DNA of 62,282 nucleotides from Chloroflexota bacterium (GTDB lineage: Bacteria; Chloroflexota; Anaerolineae; Anaerolineales; Villigracilaceae). Below are positions 25,411 through 33,902 of the stretch, piece by piece. The notes below the pieces were generated by a model. It was not told the DNA's origin. It searched no databases and saw nothing but the letters and a program-made list of their open reading frames with translations. Made by a program: the position numbers and the translations under genes. Numbering within the stretch: position 1 is the first letter of the stretch; every line of letters starts with the position of its first letter. The DNA lies in NCBI GenBank assembly GCA_016235425.1, contig JACRLC010000038.1:1-62282 (forward strand). The letters run 5' to 3'.

Positions 25411-27108
25411 TGGCGTCGGCGTAGTCAACGATTGCGGCAATGCAATCGGGGTGAGCGTCATCGTGGGCGCGGGGGTGGGGGTTGGCGAAAATGGAATCCA
25501 CCCGCTGGCATAAAAATAATCGGAGAGGAAGGCCAATCTTTGCTTCTCATTCATCCATTGCGGGCGGGAATAGTCCATCAAAATCGCGGTGAGGATTTCG
25601 GCGCCAAGATAGCGGCCCTCGTAGAAGACGTGACGGTCAATGAATTCATTGCGCGTCTTGTCTGTGATCGTGCCGTCGGGCAGCTGGTAGGTCATTTGGG
25701 TATAGAAGAGATTCCCCAAGCCGTAGTGCAGGAACACATCATTGTAGAATTCCATCATCTGTGGATAGTGCGCCTGGCTTCCGCTGACCAGCACCGCGCC
25801 GGCATCCGCCATCATGTGGAAGCGTTCGATCTGACCGGGACGCGCTTCGGGGGAATAGTATTCATAATCCTGAAATGTGACGATGGGCAGATAGCCCTGG
25901 GCGCGCAAACTGCGAACCTGCCCGGCCATGTACTCGAATTTGCACGGAGCCGCGCCGGGGATTCTATCGGTGGCGTGCGGGTAATTCTGCTTTGCATTGC
26001 AGCCGATGAATGCGAACTTCTCCCCATTCTTCTCGATCAACAATGGCTTGATGCTGTCCGCGATGTTTTTGCCGCCGCCATAATAGGGAATGCCATTTTC
26101 CTTGTAAAGCTCAAGCGTCGCAAGCATCGCGTTCACGCCGCGATTATCAAAGTGATCGCCGGTCAACTCGACAACATCCATGCCCACGTCCATGAACAGG
26201 TCATTGTATTCGGGCTTACTGCAAAGAATGGCAAGACTGGTCTCACCGGGATTTGGGAATGGACAATTCTCGTCGAAGGGGATTTCGTTGCTGATGTGTG
26301 TGATGTCCGCTTCACGCAAAATATCGCGGATGGATGAGCCGGGATAGGTAATCCCCTTGGTTTCCATCATGTAAGACGTGGCGCTCCACAGCGCGGTCAC
26401 GCCGGTAAGGATCACGGTGGTAATTTTGGACGGGTCGTAATTCGACGCAGGCAGATTCAACGTTTGCGTTGAGCCGGATGACTGGAGCGCAAAGCCAATT
26501 TTGAGCGGGTAACTTGCCGCGTCAAAGTTTTTGCGGATCGGCGATTGCCCATTCACGGTCAATACTTTCCAGCGCGGTTGGATCGACTCAAACGGAATGA
26601 TTGCCCACGAAGGCATGGACGCCCACGCCGTATCGAGCAACATATCCTCCGGCACGATCATGACTGCCCCCGAAGCTGGTTCGCCCCACAGGGCAGTGAA
26701 AGCCCTCAGAGTGGACTCTGCCATCAATAACGGCGACCCGCTAAAAGGTCCAGAAAAAGAACCGTGCCAAAAGGCCAGTAAATCGTTTTTGGTCACGTCG
26801 TCCCTGATCGTTGGGAAGGGCGCGGCGAGGGCATACGTCCAAATGGATTGCGAATTGGTTGATTGCGAAACGTCGAGTCGAAGTGCAGTTTGATCGGAAT
26901 TATCAGTCGTTGGGATACCCACATTCTGCGCGGCTTCACGCAAAATGGGAGGCACCGCCGGGCTGATCCACAACATGGCAGGCGCAGCGGTGCCGGCAAT
27001 GACGCTGGTTGGTGAAGGCGCAAGGGATGGCGTAACGGTTGGTTCGGGGGTGGCTGAACATGCTCCGAGGATGGAGACAAGGATGATTGATGCGATGATT
27101 CTTTTCAT
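25408..27108 (-). CDS. CapA-family lipoprotein 1
   Basis: Predicted surface lipoprotein: MKRIIASIILVSILGAC with lipobox LGAC (C16). I used the ATG at 27108. After a Thr/Pro-rich linker, residues about 55-260 form a periplasmic-binding-protein-like domain ending with WAIIPFESIQPRWKVLTV. Residues about 270-560 are a CapA/PgsA metallophosphatase-like domain with THISNEIPF, DVVELTGDHFDNRG, YGGGKN and GSQAHYPQMMEFY. CapA proteins are linked to poly-gamma-glutamate capsules, but capB and capC are absent here. It is the third of three tandem paralogues in transcription order. Confidence 0.88.
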   Translation of the reverse strand: MKRIIASIILVSILGACSATPEPTVTPSLAPSPTSVIAGTAAPAMLWISPAVPPILREAAQNVGIPTTDNSDQTALRLDVSQSTNSQSIWTYALAAPFPTIRDDVTKNDLLAFWHGSFSGPFSGSPLLMAESTLRAFTALWGEPASGAVMIVPEDMLLDTAWASMPSWAIIPFESIQPRWKVLTVNGQSPIRKNFDAASYPLKIGFALQSSGSTQTLNLPASNYDPSKITTVILTGVTALWSATSYMMETKGITYPGSSIRDILREADITHISNEIPFDENCPFPNPGETSLAILCSKPEYNDLFMDVGMDVVELTGDHFDNRGVNAMLATLELYKENGIPYYGGGKNIADSIKPLLIEKNGEKFAFIGCNAKQNYPHATDRIPGAAPCKFEYMAGQVRSLRAQGYLPIVTFQDYEYYSPEARPGQIERFHMMADAGAVLVSGSQAHYPQMMEFYNDVFLHYGLGNLFYTQMTYQLPDGTITDKTRNEFIDRHVFYEGRYLGAEILTAILMDYSRPQWMNEKQRLAFLSDYFYASGWIPFSPTPTPAPTMTLTPIALPQSLTTPTP

Positions 27109-27126
27109 GGTTTCCAATTCAAAACT

Positions 27127-27172
27127 GATTCTGGAGTCGAAGTCACGGGAGCAAGCTCCCTGGCTCCAGAAT
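27127..27172. repeat. 46-bp nested palindrome between capA genes
   Basis: GATTCTGGAG and its partner CTCCAGAATC at the ends, with GGGAGC/GCTCCC inside. It sits just upstream of the capA-1 start and may act as a transcription attenuator or be a relative of the bipartite palindromic elements. Confidence 0.6.
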
Positions 27173-27236
27173 CGTGATCTACGATGATTGCCCAAGCCGG
27201 GCAAAGGCCATGATTATAAACCGAACATATCCCCAA

Positions 27237-28841
27237 TCACGGCGCGGATATTTCCGCGAGCCAGCCGCTGCCTTCAAAATACTCTGCCAGGAATTCAGCG
27301 CGCTCTTCGGGCGTCATCAGGCGCGGGCGCGAGTAATCCTCCAGGTAAGCCGTGACCAATTCAACGCCGAGATAACGGCCGTCGTAAAAGACGTGCCGGT
27401 CAATGAATTCTTTTTGGGTGATGTCGGACCCGCCAGTCCTCATCTGGTCGAAGAACAAATTGCCAAGCCCATAATGGATGAAGGCCCCACTGTAGAATTC
27501 CATGATCTGCGGCACGTGCGCCTGACTGCCATTGACAATTATCGCGCCCGCGTCGGCCATCCTGCGGAAAGTCTCCACCTGCGCAGGGTATGGAGTCGGG
27601 TCGGGGCCCTCACTCCATTGGAAGGTGGCGATCACCAGGTGGCCGCGCGAAGAAAGGTAATGCACCATTTCCGCCATGTATTGAAAATCACACGGAGCCG
27701 CGCCGGGCCGCTCGTTTGTGGCGGTCGGGAATGCGCCGACATCCGGCTCGTTGCAACCGATGAACGCGAGCTTGTTGCCATTGTGTTCCACTTCGGCAGG
27801 CTTGAGCGAATCGTTCAAGTCTGCGCCGCCGCCGTAATGCGGAATGTTATGCTCGTCATAGATCGCAAGCGATTCCAGCATCGCTTCGGGGCCGTAATCG
27901 CCAAAGTGATTGCCGGTCAGTTCAACCACGTCCATGCCCACGTCTGTGAGCAAGTCCATGTAACGCGTGGAACTGCAAAAGACTTCATCGGCCTGCTTTG
28001 GATCAGGCTGCGGGCAATTGCTGTAAAAAGGCACCTCGTTGCTGATGTGCGTAACATCGGCCCCCCGCAAAACATCGCGGATCGCCTCCCCGGGATACAA
28101 CACGCCTTTGGTTTCCATTCTCGAAGCCGTGGCGCGCGTCAGCGCCGTGACGCCGGTGAGGATCAGTGTGGTCAATTTGGATGGGTCGCGGTTCGCGGCG
28201 GGCAGGCTGAGCTCGGGATTTTGACCTGCGCCGGTCAAACCAAAATTTACAACAAGTGGATATTCCGCCGCGTCAAAATCCTTGCGAATGGGAGACTGAC
28301 CGTCAATCGTCAAAACTTTCAAGCGCGGTTCGATGGACTCAAACGGGACGATTCCCCACGCCGGCATGGACTCCCAGGCCTTGTCAACCAACTCCCCCTC
28401 TGCCACGCTCAAAACGGACCCGCTGGCTGGTTCGCCCCAAACGGCAGTCAACGCCCTCAGGGTGGATTCTGCCATCAATAACGGATGCCCGGCAAAAGGT
28501 TCGCGCGCAGAGCCGTTCCAGGCATCCTGCACATCAAAAAAAGATACGTCTTCAATCAACGTTGGAAATGGCGCAACCAGGGCATAGATCCAAACGGAAG
28601 AACTACTGCCGACCTGGGCGACATCCAATTGAATCGTCGCTGTTTCCCTTTCACTGCTTTGCGGAATATTCCAGGATTCGGCCAGTGTCCGCAGGTGAGA
28701 TGGAACCGATGGGCTGATCCACAACGAACTGCCTGTCAGGGGAATGGGCGTGTCGCTTTTCGTGGGGGGTTGAGATTGTTGATTGACCGAGCAGGCTCCC
28801 GCCAGAAAACTGAAAATTATCAAAATATGAAGTTTTTTCAT
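27237..28841 (-). CDS. CapA-family lipoprotein 2
   Basis: Start set at the ATG at 28841: MKKLHILIIFSFLAGAC, lipobox LAGAC. Domain order is as in its neighbours: PBP-like domain with WGIVPFESIEPRLKVLTI, then the CapA domain with THISNEVPF, DVVELTGNHFGDYG, YGGGAD and GSQAHVPQIMEFY. The protein is 534 residues. It is clearly paralogous to the flanking genes but diverged throughout, so the duplication is old. Anchored outside the membrane by inference. Confidence 0.88.
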   Translation of the reverse strand: MKKLHILIIFSFLAGACSVNQQSQPPTKSDTPIPLTGSSLWISPSVPSHLRTLAESWNIPQSSERETATIQLDVAQVGSSSSVWIYALVAPFPTLIEDVSFFDVQDAWNGSAREPFAGHPLLMAESTLRALTAVWGEPASGSVLSVAEGELVDKAWESMPAWGIVPFESIEPRLKVLTIDGQSPIRKDFDAAEYPLVVNFGLTGAGQNPELSLPAANRDPSKLTTLILTGVTALTRATASRMETKGVLYPGEAIRDVLRGADVTHISNEVPFYSNCPQPDPKQADEVFCSSTRYMDLLTDVGMDVVELTGNHFGDYGPEAMLESLAIYDEHNIPHYGGGADLNDSLKPAEVEHNGNKLAFIGCNEPDVGAFPTATNERPGAAPCDFQYMAEMVHYLSSRGHLVIATFQWSEGPDPTPYPAQVETFRRMADAGAIIVNGSQAHVPQIMEFYSGAFIHYGLGNLFFDQMRTGGSDITQKEFIDRHVFYDGRYLGVELVTAYLEDYSRPRLMTPEERAEFLAEYFEGSGWLAEISAP

Positions 28842-28930
28842 TTCGATCCATTTCTCGTAAATCACAACCGAACCGGGATGCGACCGATAAATGATGAGAG
28901 TCCGGCAGGTAAAACTAAAAATATCCGGGC

Positions 28931-29033
28931 AACGTCCCGAAGGTCGAACTTGAGCCGATTTTGGTCTTTAGCCGCCAACCTTCCCTGTCCCGTCCGGGCC
29001 AGGACGGTTTCAACTCAAATGAAATGCACCCAA
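28931..29033. repeat. GTCCCGAAGGT-family element, copy 3
   Basis: The right end TGAAATGCACCCAA (29020-29033) matches the MITE terminal repeat at 25062-25175 with two changes; the left end is missing, so this copy is truncated. Its core shares CCGTCCGGGCCAGGACGG with the 25298 element. Confidence 0.75.
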
Positions 29034-29039
29034 ATTATT

Positions 29040-30695
29040 TTACGGCGCGGGCGTCCAGCCGCTTTCTTCAAAGTAATTGGTCAAAAAACTCGCGCGCTCA
29101 TCAGGGTTCATGTAACGCGGACGGGAGAAATCTTCAAGATAGGTGGTGATCAATTCCACGCCAAGATATTGACCGTCGTAAAAGGCGTGGCGGTCAATGA
29201 ACTCGCGCCGCCTCACCTTCGAGCCGCCGACAGCCTTCATCTGGTCGAAAAATAGATTGCCAAGCCCATAGTGGATGAACGCGCCATTATAGAATTCCAT
29301 CACCTGCGCCACGTGTGCCTGACTCCCGCTGACGACCACCGCGCCCGCATCGGCCATCAGGCGAAAGTCAATTTGCTGTTGAGGGCGCACCACCGCCGAA
29401 TCGAACTCATGATATTGAAAAGTGGCAATCGGCAAATAACCCTGCGCGCGATAGAGCTTGATCTGCTCGGTCATGTAATCGAAATCGCACGGCACCGCGC
29501 CGGGCTTGGTCTCCGTCGCGGTGGCGTAGATGGACTTGATGTTGCAGGCAATGAACATCAACTTGTTGCCGTTGACTTCCATGAGCAGGGGCTTCCTGCC
29601 GTCTTCAACATTTTCGCCGCCGCCGTAATACGGGAGCTTGTTGTCATTGTAGATCTTGAGCGTTTCGTACATCGCGGTCGTGCCGTAATCCGCGAAATGA
29701 TCGCCGGAAAGTTCAACCACGTCCGTGCCAATGTCTGTCAGCAATTCGATGTAACGCGGCGCACTGCAAAAGACTTCCTTCAGCTGGTTCGGGTCCGGGT
29801 CGGGACAGCCCGCGTAGAACGGCACTTCGTTGTTGATGTGCGTGATGTCCGCTTCGCGCAGCATATCGCGGATATCTTCGCCCGGATAGGTAATGCCTTT
29901 CACGTCCATCGTCTTCGCTGTAGCGCGCACAAGCGCAGTGACACCCGTGAGCGCAAGCGTGGTCAATTTGGATGGGTCGCGGTTCGTGGCGGGCAGGTCC
30001 ACTTTGGGAAGTTGAGAGACCGAAGTCAAACTGAAATGTCCCACAAGCGGATACGACGCGGCGTTGAAGTCCTTGCGGATCGGCGATTGATCTTCGACGA
30101 CGAGCACCTTCCACTTCGGCTCGATTGACTCAAACGGGATGATCGCCCACGACGGCATTTCATTCCAGGCGGTATTCAGCAATTGATCGGCAGGCACGAC
30201 CTTCACCGCGCCCGCGGCAGGCTCGCCCCATTCGGCGGTGAAAACTGCCAGCGTGGATTCATCCATCAATAACGGAAGCCCGCCAAACGGTCCAGATAAA
30301 GAGGCGCTCCAGGCGGCGCGCAAATCGTTGCGGGTGATCGAATCCGTCACAGTTGGAAATGGCGCGACAAGGGCGTAAATCCAGTTAATTTGTGAGTTGT
30401 CTTTTTGGGAAAGGTCGAAATGAATCGTCGCGGATTGTTTGTCCTGAGCGAGAGTCAAACCCCAGCTTTGCGCGGTCTCGCGCAGGGAGGCAGGAATCGC
30501 CGGGTTGATCCACAACGCCTCAGGCACGGAAGTTGACGTGGCCGTTGGCGCCGGCGGTGATGGCGTAAATGTGGCTGTAGCAGAGGGGGGGACAAATGTT
30601 GGAGGAGGCGGAGGTGTTCCCCACAATGAAGGCTGGCAGGCGTTGATAATGATTGAAACGAGAATCGCAAACGCGATGATGCTGGGCTTTTTCAT
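29040..30695 (-). CDS. CapA-family lipoprotein 3
   Basis: The first of the tandem set in transcription order. Signal MKKPSIIAFAILVSIIINAC (lipobox IINAC), then a Pro/Thr-rich stalk, a PBP-like domain (WAIIPFESIEPKWKVLVV) and the CapA domain (THINNEVPF, DVVELSGDHFADYG, YGGGEN, GSQAHVAQVMEFY). Length 551. A TATACT-like box lies just upstream at about 30708-30713 on minus. Three copies could give dosage or different specificities. The function in this organism is unproven. Confidence 0.88.
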   Translation of the reverse strand: MKKPSIIAFAILVSIIINACQPSLWGTPPPPPTFVPPSATATFTPSPPAPTATSTSVPEALWINPAIPASLRETAQSWGLTLAQDKQSATIHFDLSQKDNSQINWIYALVAPFPTVTDSITRNDLRAAWSASLSGPFGGLPLLMDESTLAVFTAEWGEPAAGAVKVVPADQLLNTAWNEMPSWAIIPFESIEPKWKVLVVEDQSPIRKDFNAASYPLVGHFSLTSVSQLPKVDLPATNRDPSKLTTLALTGVTALVRATAKTMDVKGITYPGEDIRDMLREADITHINNEVPFYAGCPDPDPNQLKEVFCSAPRYIELLTDIGTDVVELSGDHFADYGTTAMYETLKIYNDNKLPYYGGGENVEDGRKPLLMEVNGNKLMFIACNIKSIYATATETKPGAVPCDFDYMTEQIKLYRAQGYLPIATFQYHEFDSAVVRPQQQIDFRLMADAGAVVVSGSQAHVAQVMEFYNGAFIHYGLGNLFFDQMKAVGGSKVRRREFIDRHAFYDGQYLGVELITTYLEDFSRPRYMNPDERASFLTNYFEESGWTPAP

Positions 30696-30709
30696 TGCCC
30701 AAAATTATA

Positions 30710-31822
30710 CTATCCGGCTTTAAGTGTCTGAACCGCCAATGAGTACTGTTGCATTGCAGATTCGTTAATTGTCACACCGAGTCCCGGGCCGCGCGGCACG
30801 TCAATGGTCGAGTCGGGATTGAGCGTAAAACTTTCGTCCGTGATATCGCGCGCATAATAACGATCCGATGCGGAAATATCGCCGGGCAAAACAAAGTTGG
30901 GCAATGATGCCAGCGCAAGATTGGAAGCGCGCCCTACGTTTGTTTCCAGCATCCCACCGCACCAAACCGGGATTTGATTCGCCGCGCACAGGTCGTGCGT
31001 TTCAACGCCCTGGCTCAACCCGCCGAGCCGCCCGGCCTTGATGTTGATCACGCGGCAGGCTTTCATCTCAATCGCGTAACGCGCGTGCCGCGGCGAGACC
31101 ACGCTTTCATCCAAACAGATCGGCGTCCTGAATTGCTCCTGCAATTTGTGATGATCCCAAATGTCGTCTTCAAACAACGGCTGTTCGATCAGCAATAAAT
31201 CCAAATCATCCAGCGGCTTGAGCGCTTGCGCGCTCTCGAGCGTGTAAGCCGAGTTCGCATCCACTTGCAGGTGCAGGTTTGGAAATGCCTTTCGCACTGC
31301 GGATGCATCCCCAACATCGCGTCCCGGTTTGATCTTGATCTTGACCCGGGCATATCCCTGCTCGACATAACCGGTCACGCTTCTCACCAGGACTTCGGGT
31401 GACTCCTGCAAACCGACAGAGACTCCCACCTCGACCTTTTCCCGCTCCCCTCCCAGCATTTCGCGCAGTGATTTGCCGCCGCGCTTTCCGAGCAAATCCC
31501 ACAGCGCCATCTCAACTCCCGCCTTCGCAAGCAAGTGGCCGCGTATGCCCGCCACGCGATTTTGGAAATCGAGCGCGTCTTTCACATCCTGTCCCATGAC
31601 CAACGGCGAGATAAATTCCTTGAGAATGTGCCATGCCGTGCCGGTGGTCTCGTAGTTGTAGCCGGGATCGCGCGTGGCAACACATTCGCCATAGCCGGTG
31701 AGTCCCTCCGCGTTGAGCGCGATAATCACACACTCGCGGTTGATCTCGCGTCCGAAGGAAGTCTCGAACGGTGAAATGAGCGGCATACGAAGATGATGAA
31801 GGGTGATGGATTCGATTTTCAT
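30710..31822 (-). CDS. menC: Enolase-superfamily enzyme, OSB synthase / N-acylamino acid racemase type
   Basis: The MLE-type enolase fold is clear: N-terminal capping domain, then the KIKIKPG lysines (general base), metal ligands in QVDANSAY, LIEQPL and LDESV, and the second Lys in NIKAGRLGG. This pattern fits o-succinylbenzoate synthase, often promiscuous for N-succinylamino acid racemisation. No other menaquinone genes are in the window, so the racemase role is open. It overlaps the zinc-ribbon gene by 1 base at 31822 and is probably co-transcribed with it. Confidence 0.85.
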   Translation of the reverse strand: MKIESITLHHLRMPLISPFETSFGREINRECVIIALNAEGLTGYGECVATRDPGYNYETTGTAWHILKEFISPLVMGQDVKDALDFQNRVAGIRGHLLAKAGVEMALWDLLGKRGGKSLREMLGGEREKVEVGVSVGLQESPEVLVRSVTGYVEQGYARVKIKIKPGRDVGDASAVRKAFPNLHLQVDANSAYTLESAQALKPLDDLDLLLIEQPLFEDDIWDHHKLQEQFRTPICLDESVVSPRHARYAIEMKACRVINIKAGRLGGLSQGVETHDLCAANQIPVWCGGMLETNVGRASNLALASLPNFVLPGDISASDRYYARDITDESFTLNPDSTIDVPRGPGLGVTINESAMQQYSLAVQTLKAG

Positions 31823-32343
31823 TATTCGATTTTGACTTCCCCGTCATCTTCACCCAATTTCAAGCCGCGCAGGGCTTCGTCAATGCTGGAGGATTCGATC
31901 CTCATGCCGGGCGCGGGCGTTCCGCAGAACGGACAAATATTCCAGGATAATTCCATCAGCTTGCTGCAGTTGTGGCAGGTCTTTTTGAGCTTGGTGTGGC
32001 AGTTCGGGCAGATTTGCCAGTCATCCTTGACGCGGCGTTCGCAACCCGGGCAAAGCGGCAAATCCTCCAGCGCCTGGAGCAGGGCTTCCTCTTCGAGCGT
32101 CCGCTGATATTCCTCTTCGAGCGTGCGCGGCGGGCGCAGGATGAGATAAACCAAAACACCGGGTAGATTCAACAGCGCCGCGAGCAGCGCCGCGAGCGTC
32201 TGCACCAATGGGTCGCGTGCGCGGGCACGGATGTCGCGGTACGTCCACACAACGAGGCTCACCCACAACGCGGCCAGGAAAGCGCCGCCAAAGGCAGTGA
32301 GCACGAGAAGCAAATTATTGATGAAGGTGGGATCGAAGGTCAT
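31822..32343 (-). CDS. Membrane protein with double zinc ribbon
   Basis: Two N-terminal transmembrane helices (about 9-30 and 44-66) followed by a coiled, Glu-rich linker and a double zinc ribbon: CPGCERRVKDDWQICPNC and CHNCSKLMELSWNICPFC. The zinc domain is cytoplasmic if the helices form a hairpin. Double zinc ribbons of this type often mediate protein contacts. Unknown role; translation is coupled with menC, so it may localise something at the membrane. ATG at 32343. Confidence 0.8.
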   Translation of the reverse strand: MTFDPTFINNLLLVLTAFGGAFLAALWVSLVVWTYRDIRARARDPLVQTLAALLAALLNLPGVLVYLILRPPRTLEEEYQRTLEEEALLQALEDLPLCPGCERRVKDDWQICPNCHTKLKKTCHNCSKLMELSWNICPFCGTPAPGMRIESSSIDEALRGLKLGEDDGEVKIE

Positions 32344-32430
32344 GCCGGCTCCAAGCCAATCTGAGATGGTTGGCGGTTTTATTTTAATCCATTCTCCACT
32401 GCCAGACGGATTCGTTTCAGATCCAGTTTC

Positions 32431-32500
32431 TTAATGCAAAGTCGCCAGGACGCAGAGATTTAAAAATTCTTTCCTTGCGGCTCCGCGTCTTTGCGTAAAT
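32431..32500. repeat. GCGAAG-family palindromic repeat, distant copy
   Basis: TTAATGCAAAGTCGCCAGGA on the left and GGCTCCGCGTCTTTGCGTAA on the right. It lies in the 190-bp space between the zinc-ribbon gene start and the DUF3048 gene end, which holds nothing else I can see. Confidence 0.65.
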
Positions 32501-32533
32501 TGCCAGTCAATCAAGACAAATATCCAGCGAAAT

Positions 32534-33823
32534 TTACGGCGTGGAAAACGTAAAGCGCCAGTCTGAACCGTTCTGTTCGTAAGTTGAGGTTTCACCGAGC
32601 ACTTCGTAAAACGTGCGCCCCGGGCGCAGGAAGATCGGGTTGCCGCTCAGTGTGGCAAGCAGGATCGGCTGGTCCATGTCTGTGCGGTACCAGCGGGCGG
32701 GAAAAGATGTGCCGTCGCGGAATACGTAGGCATCGCCGGAATCGACCAGGTCAATGTGGTAGACCTCGTCTTCCTGATCGAAATGGTTGGCAAATGTATG
32801 CGGAACAAAGAGCATCACCACATTATCAGCAGTGACCGGCAGGCCGGTTTCCGCATCGGTGAGCGGGGCATAGGCTTCCGGTTTGCCATTGATCATATCC
32901 TTCGATTCCTGGTAGCGGAAGTATTTACGCGTCGCGGCATCGTATTCCCAGTAGTTGTAACTGTAAACGGAAAAGTGTGTGTAAATGCGGCTGACAGTCA
33001 ACGCGCCATTGACGGATGCGTCGCTGAAAAAGCCGCTGCGAATATGCTGGAAGGAATTGTCCACGCCCATCCTGGCGGTGCAGGCTCCGAACTTAACCGT
33101 ATTGAAAAAGATATTGTTGTATGTGTCGCGCGACTGCTGGCCGATTGAAAACGGAGGACATGAACCGTTTCCCGGCACGACCAGGAAATCCAAAAGGTCG
33201 CTGGCTTTGAAATAGGTATATTCGCGCGGGTCGGCATATTTGAAGACGAAAAAAGAGTGATACATGCGCGTGATGTGTTCATCGAAATATCTGCCCGAAC
33301 GCACCGGCCCGACCTTTTCCGAGTCATTGCCATACATCACTGCGATAAAGCGCGTATCCCCCCATTCGATGTAATATTCATAAACCACGTCCGCGAGACT
33401 CAACCCCGATTGCGGGCGGACGTAATCCGGGGCGTTCGCAATTTTGACTGCCATCGGCCTGCGATTGAGCAGGGCCGGGTCCGAAGCCGGCAATCCTGTG
33501 AGCGGATTGGTGAGCGCGATGTAAAAATAATCCGGCAGGCCGCCGGGGGTGGGCATGATTTGTATGGGCGTGGGTAATTCGTCAGTGATGAGAGGAGCCA
33601 GCGGGTAGGGAGTAAACGTCGGTTCGGGTTGGGAGATAACGGGAGCGGAATATGGGACGTCTAATACGCCAGGTTGAGGTTGAAAAGGTGTGGGGGAAGG
33701 AGTGGCCTCGATAACGGCGGCAGAGATCGGGTCCGAATTGGAAGCGCAGGAGACGGCCAGGCTGAGGACCATGGCCGCCAGGATGATGTCAAGCCATGGC
33801 GGCCTGCGATGTTTCAAAGTCAT
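32534..33823 (-). CDS. DUF3048 lipoprotein
   Basis: Start set at the ATG at 33823: an N-terminal basic stretch, a hydrophobic segment and lipobox LAVSC. A Thr/Pro-rich linker leads into the DUF3048 domain: LTGLPASDPALLNRRPMAVK, NAPDYVRPQSGLSLADVVYE, MYGNDSEKVGPVRSGR and the later FFLRPG-like RTFYEVL. The family is common in Gram-positive-type envelopes and Chloroflexota; function unknown (sometimes called a lipoprotein YerB-like). TACAAT (33836-33831 on minus) ends 7 nt before the ATG, with no Shine-Dalgarno, so it may be leaderless. Confidence 0.85.
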   Translation of the reverse strand: MTLKHRRPPWLDIILAAMVLSLAVSCASNSDPISAAVIEATPSPTPFQPQPGVLDVPYSAPVISQPEPTFTPYPLAPLITDELPTPIQIMPTPGGLPDYFYIALTNPLTGLPASDPALLNRRPMAVKIANAPDYVRPQSGLSLADVVYEYYIEWGDTRFIAVMYGNDSEKVGPVRSGRYFDEHITRMYHSFFVFKYADPREYTYFKASDLLDFLVVPGNGSCPPFSIGQQSRDTYNNIFFNTVKFGACTARMGVDNSFQHIRSGFFSDASVNGALTVSRIYTHFSVYSYNYWEYDAATRKYFRYQESKDMINGKPEAYAPLTDAETGLPVTADNVVMLFVPHTFANHFDQEDEVYHIDLVDSGDAYVFRDGTSFPARWYRTDMDQPILLATLSGNPIFLRPGRTFYEVLGETSTYEQNGSDWRFTFSTP

Positions 33824-33902
33824 GAAGTTGATTGTACCAAAAGGGCTTGCGCGGCGCATGATAATTCCCTTTCAATAAAAACTGATACAATTGCCGCGCC
33901 TC

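Noticed and set aside
25408-30695. Three similar genes as a toxin/immunity or defence cluster
   Set aside because: All three have lipoboxes and the same CapA fold; nothing suggests defence.
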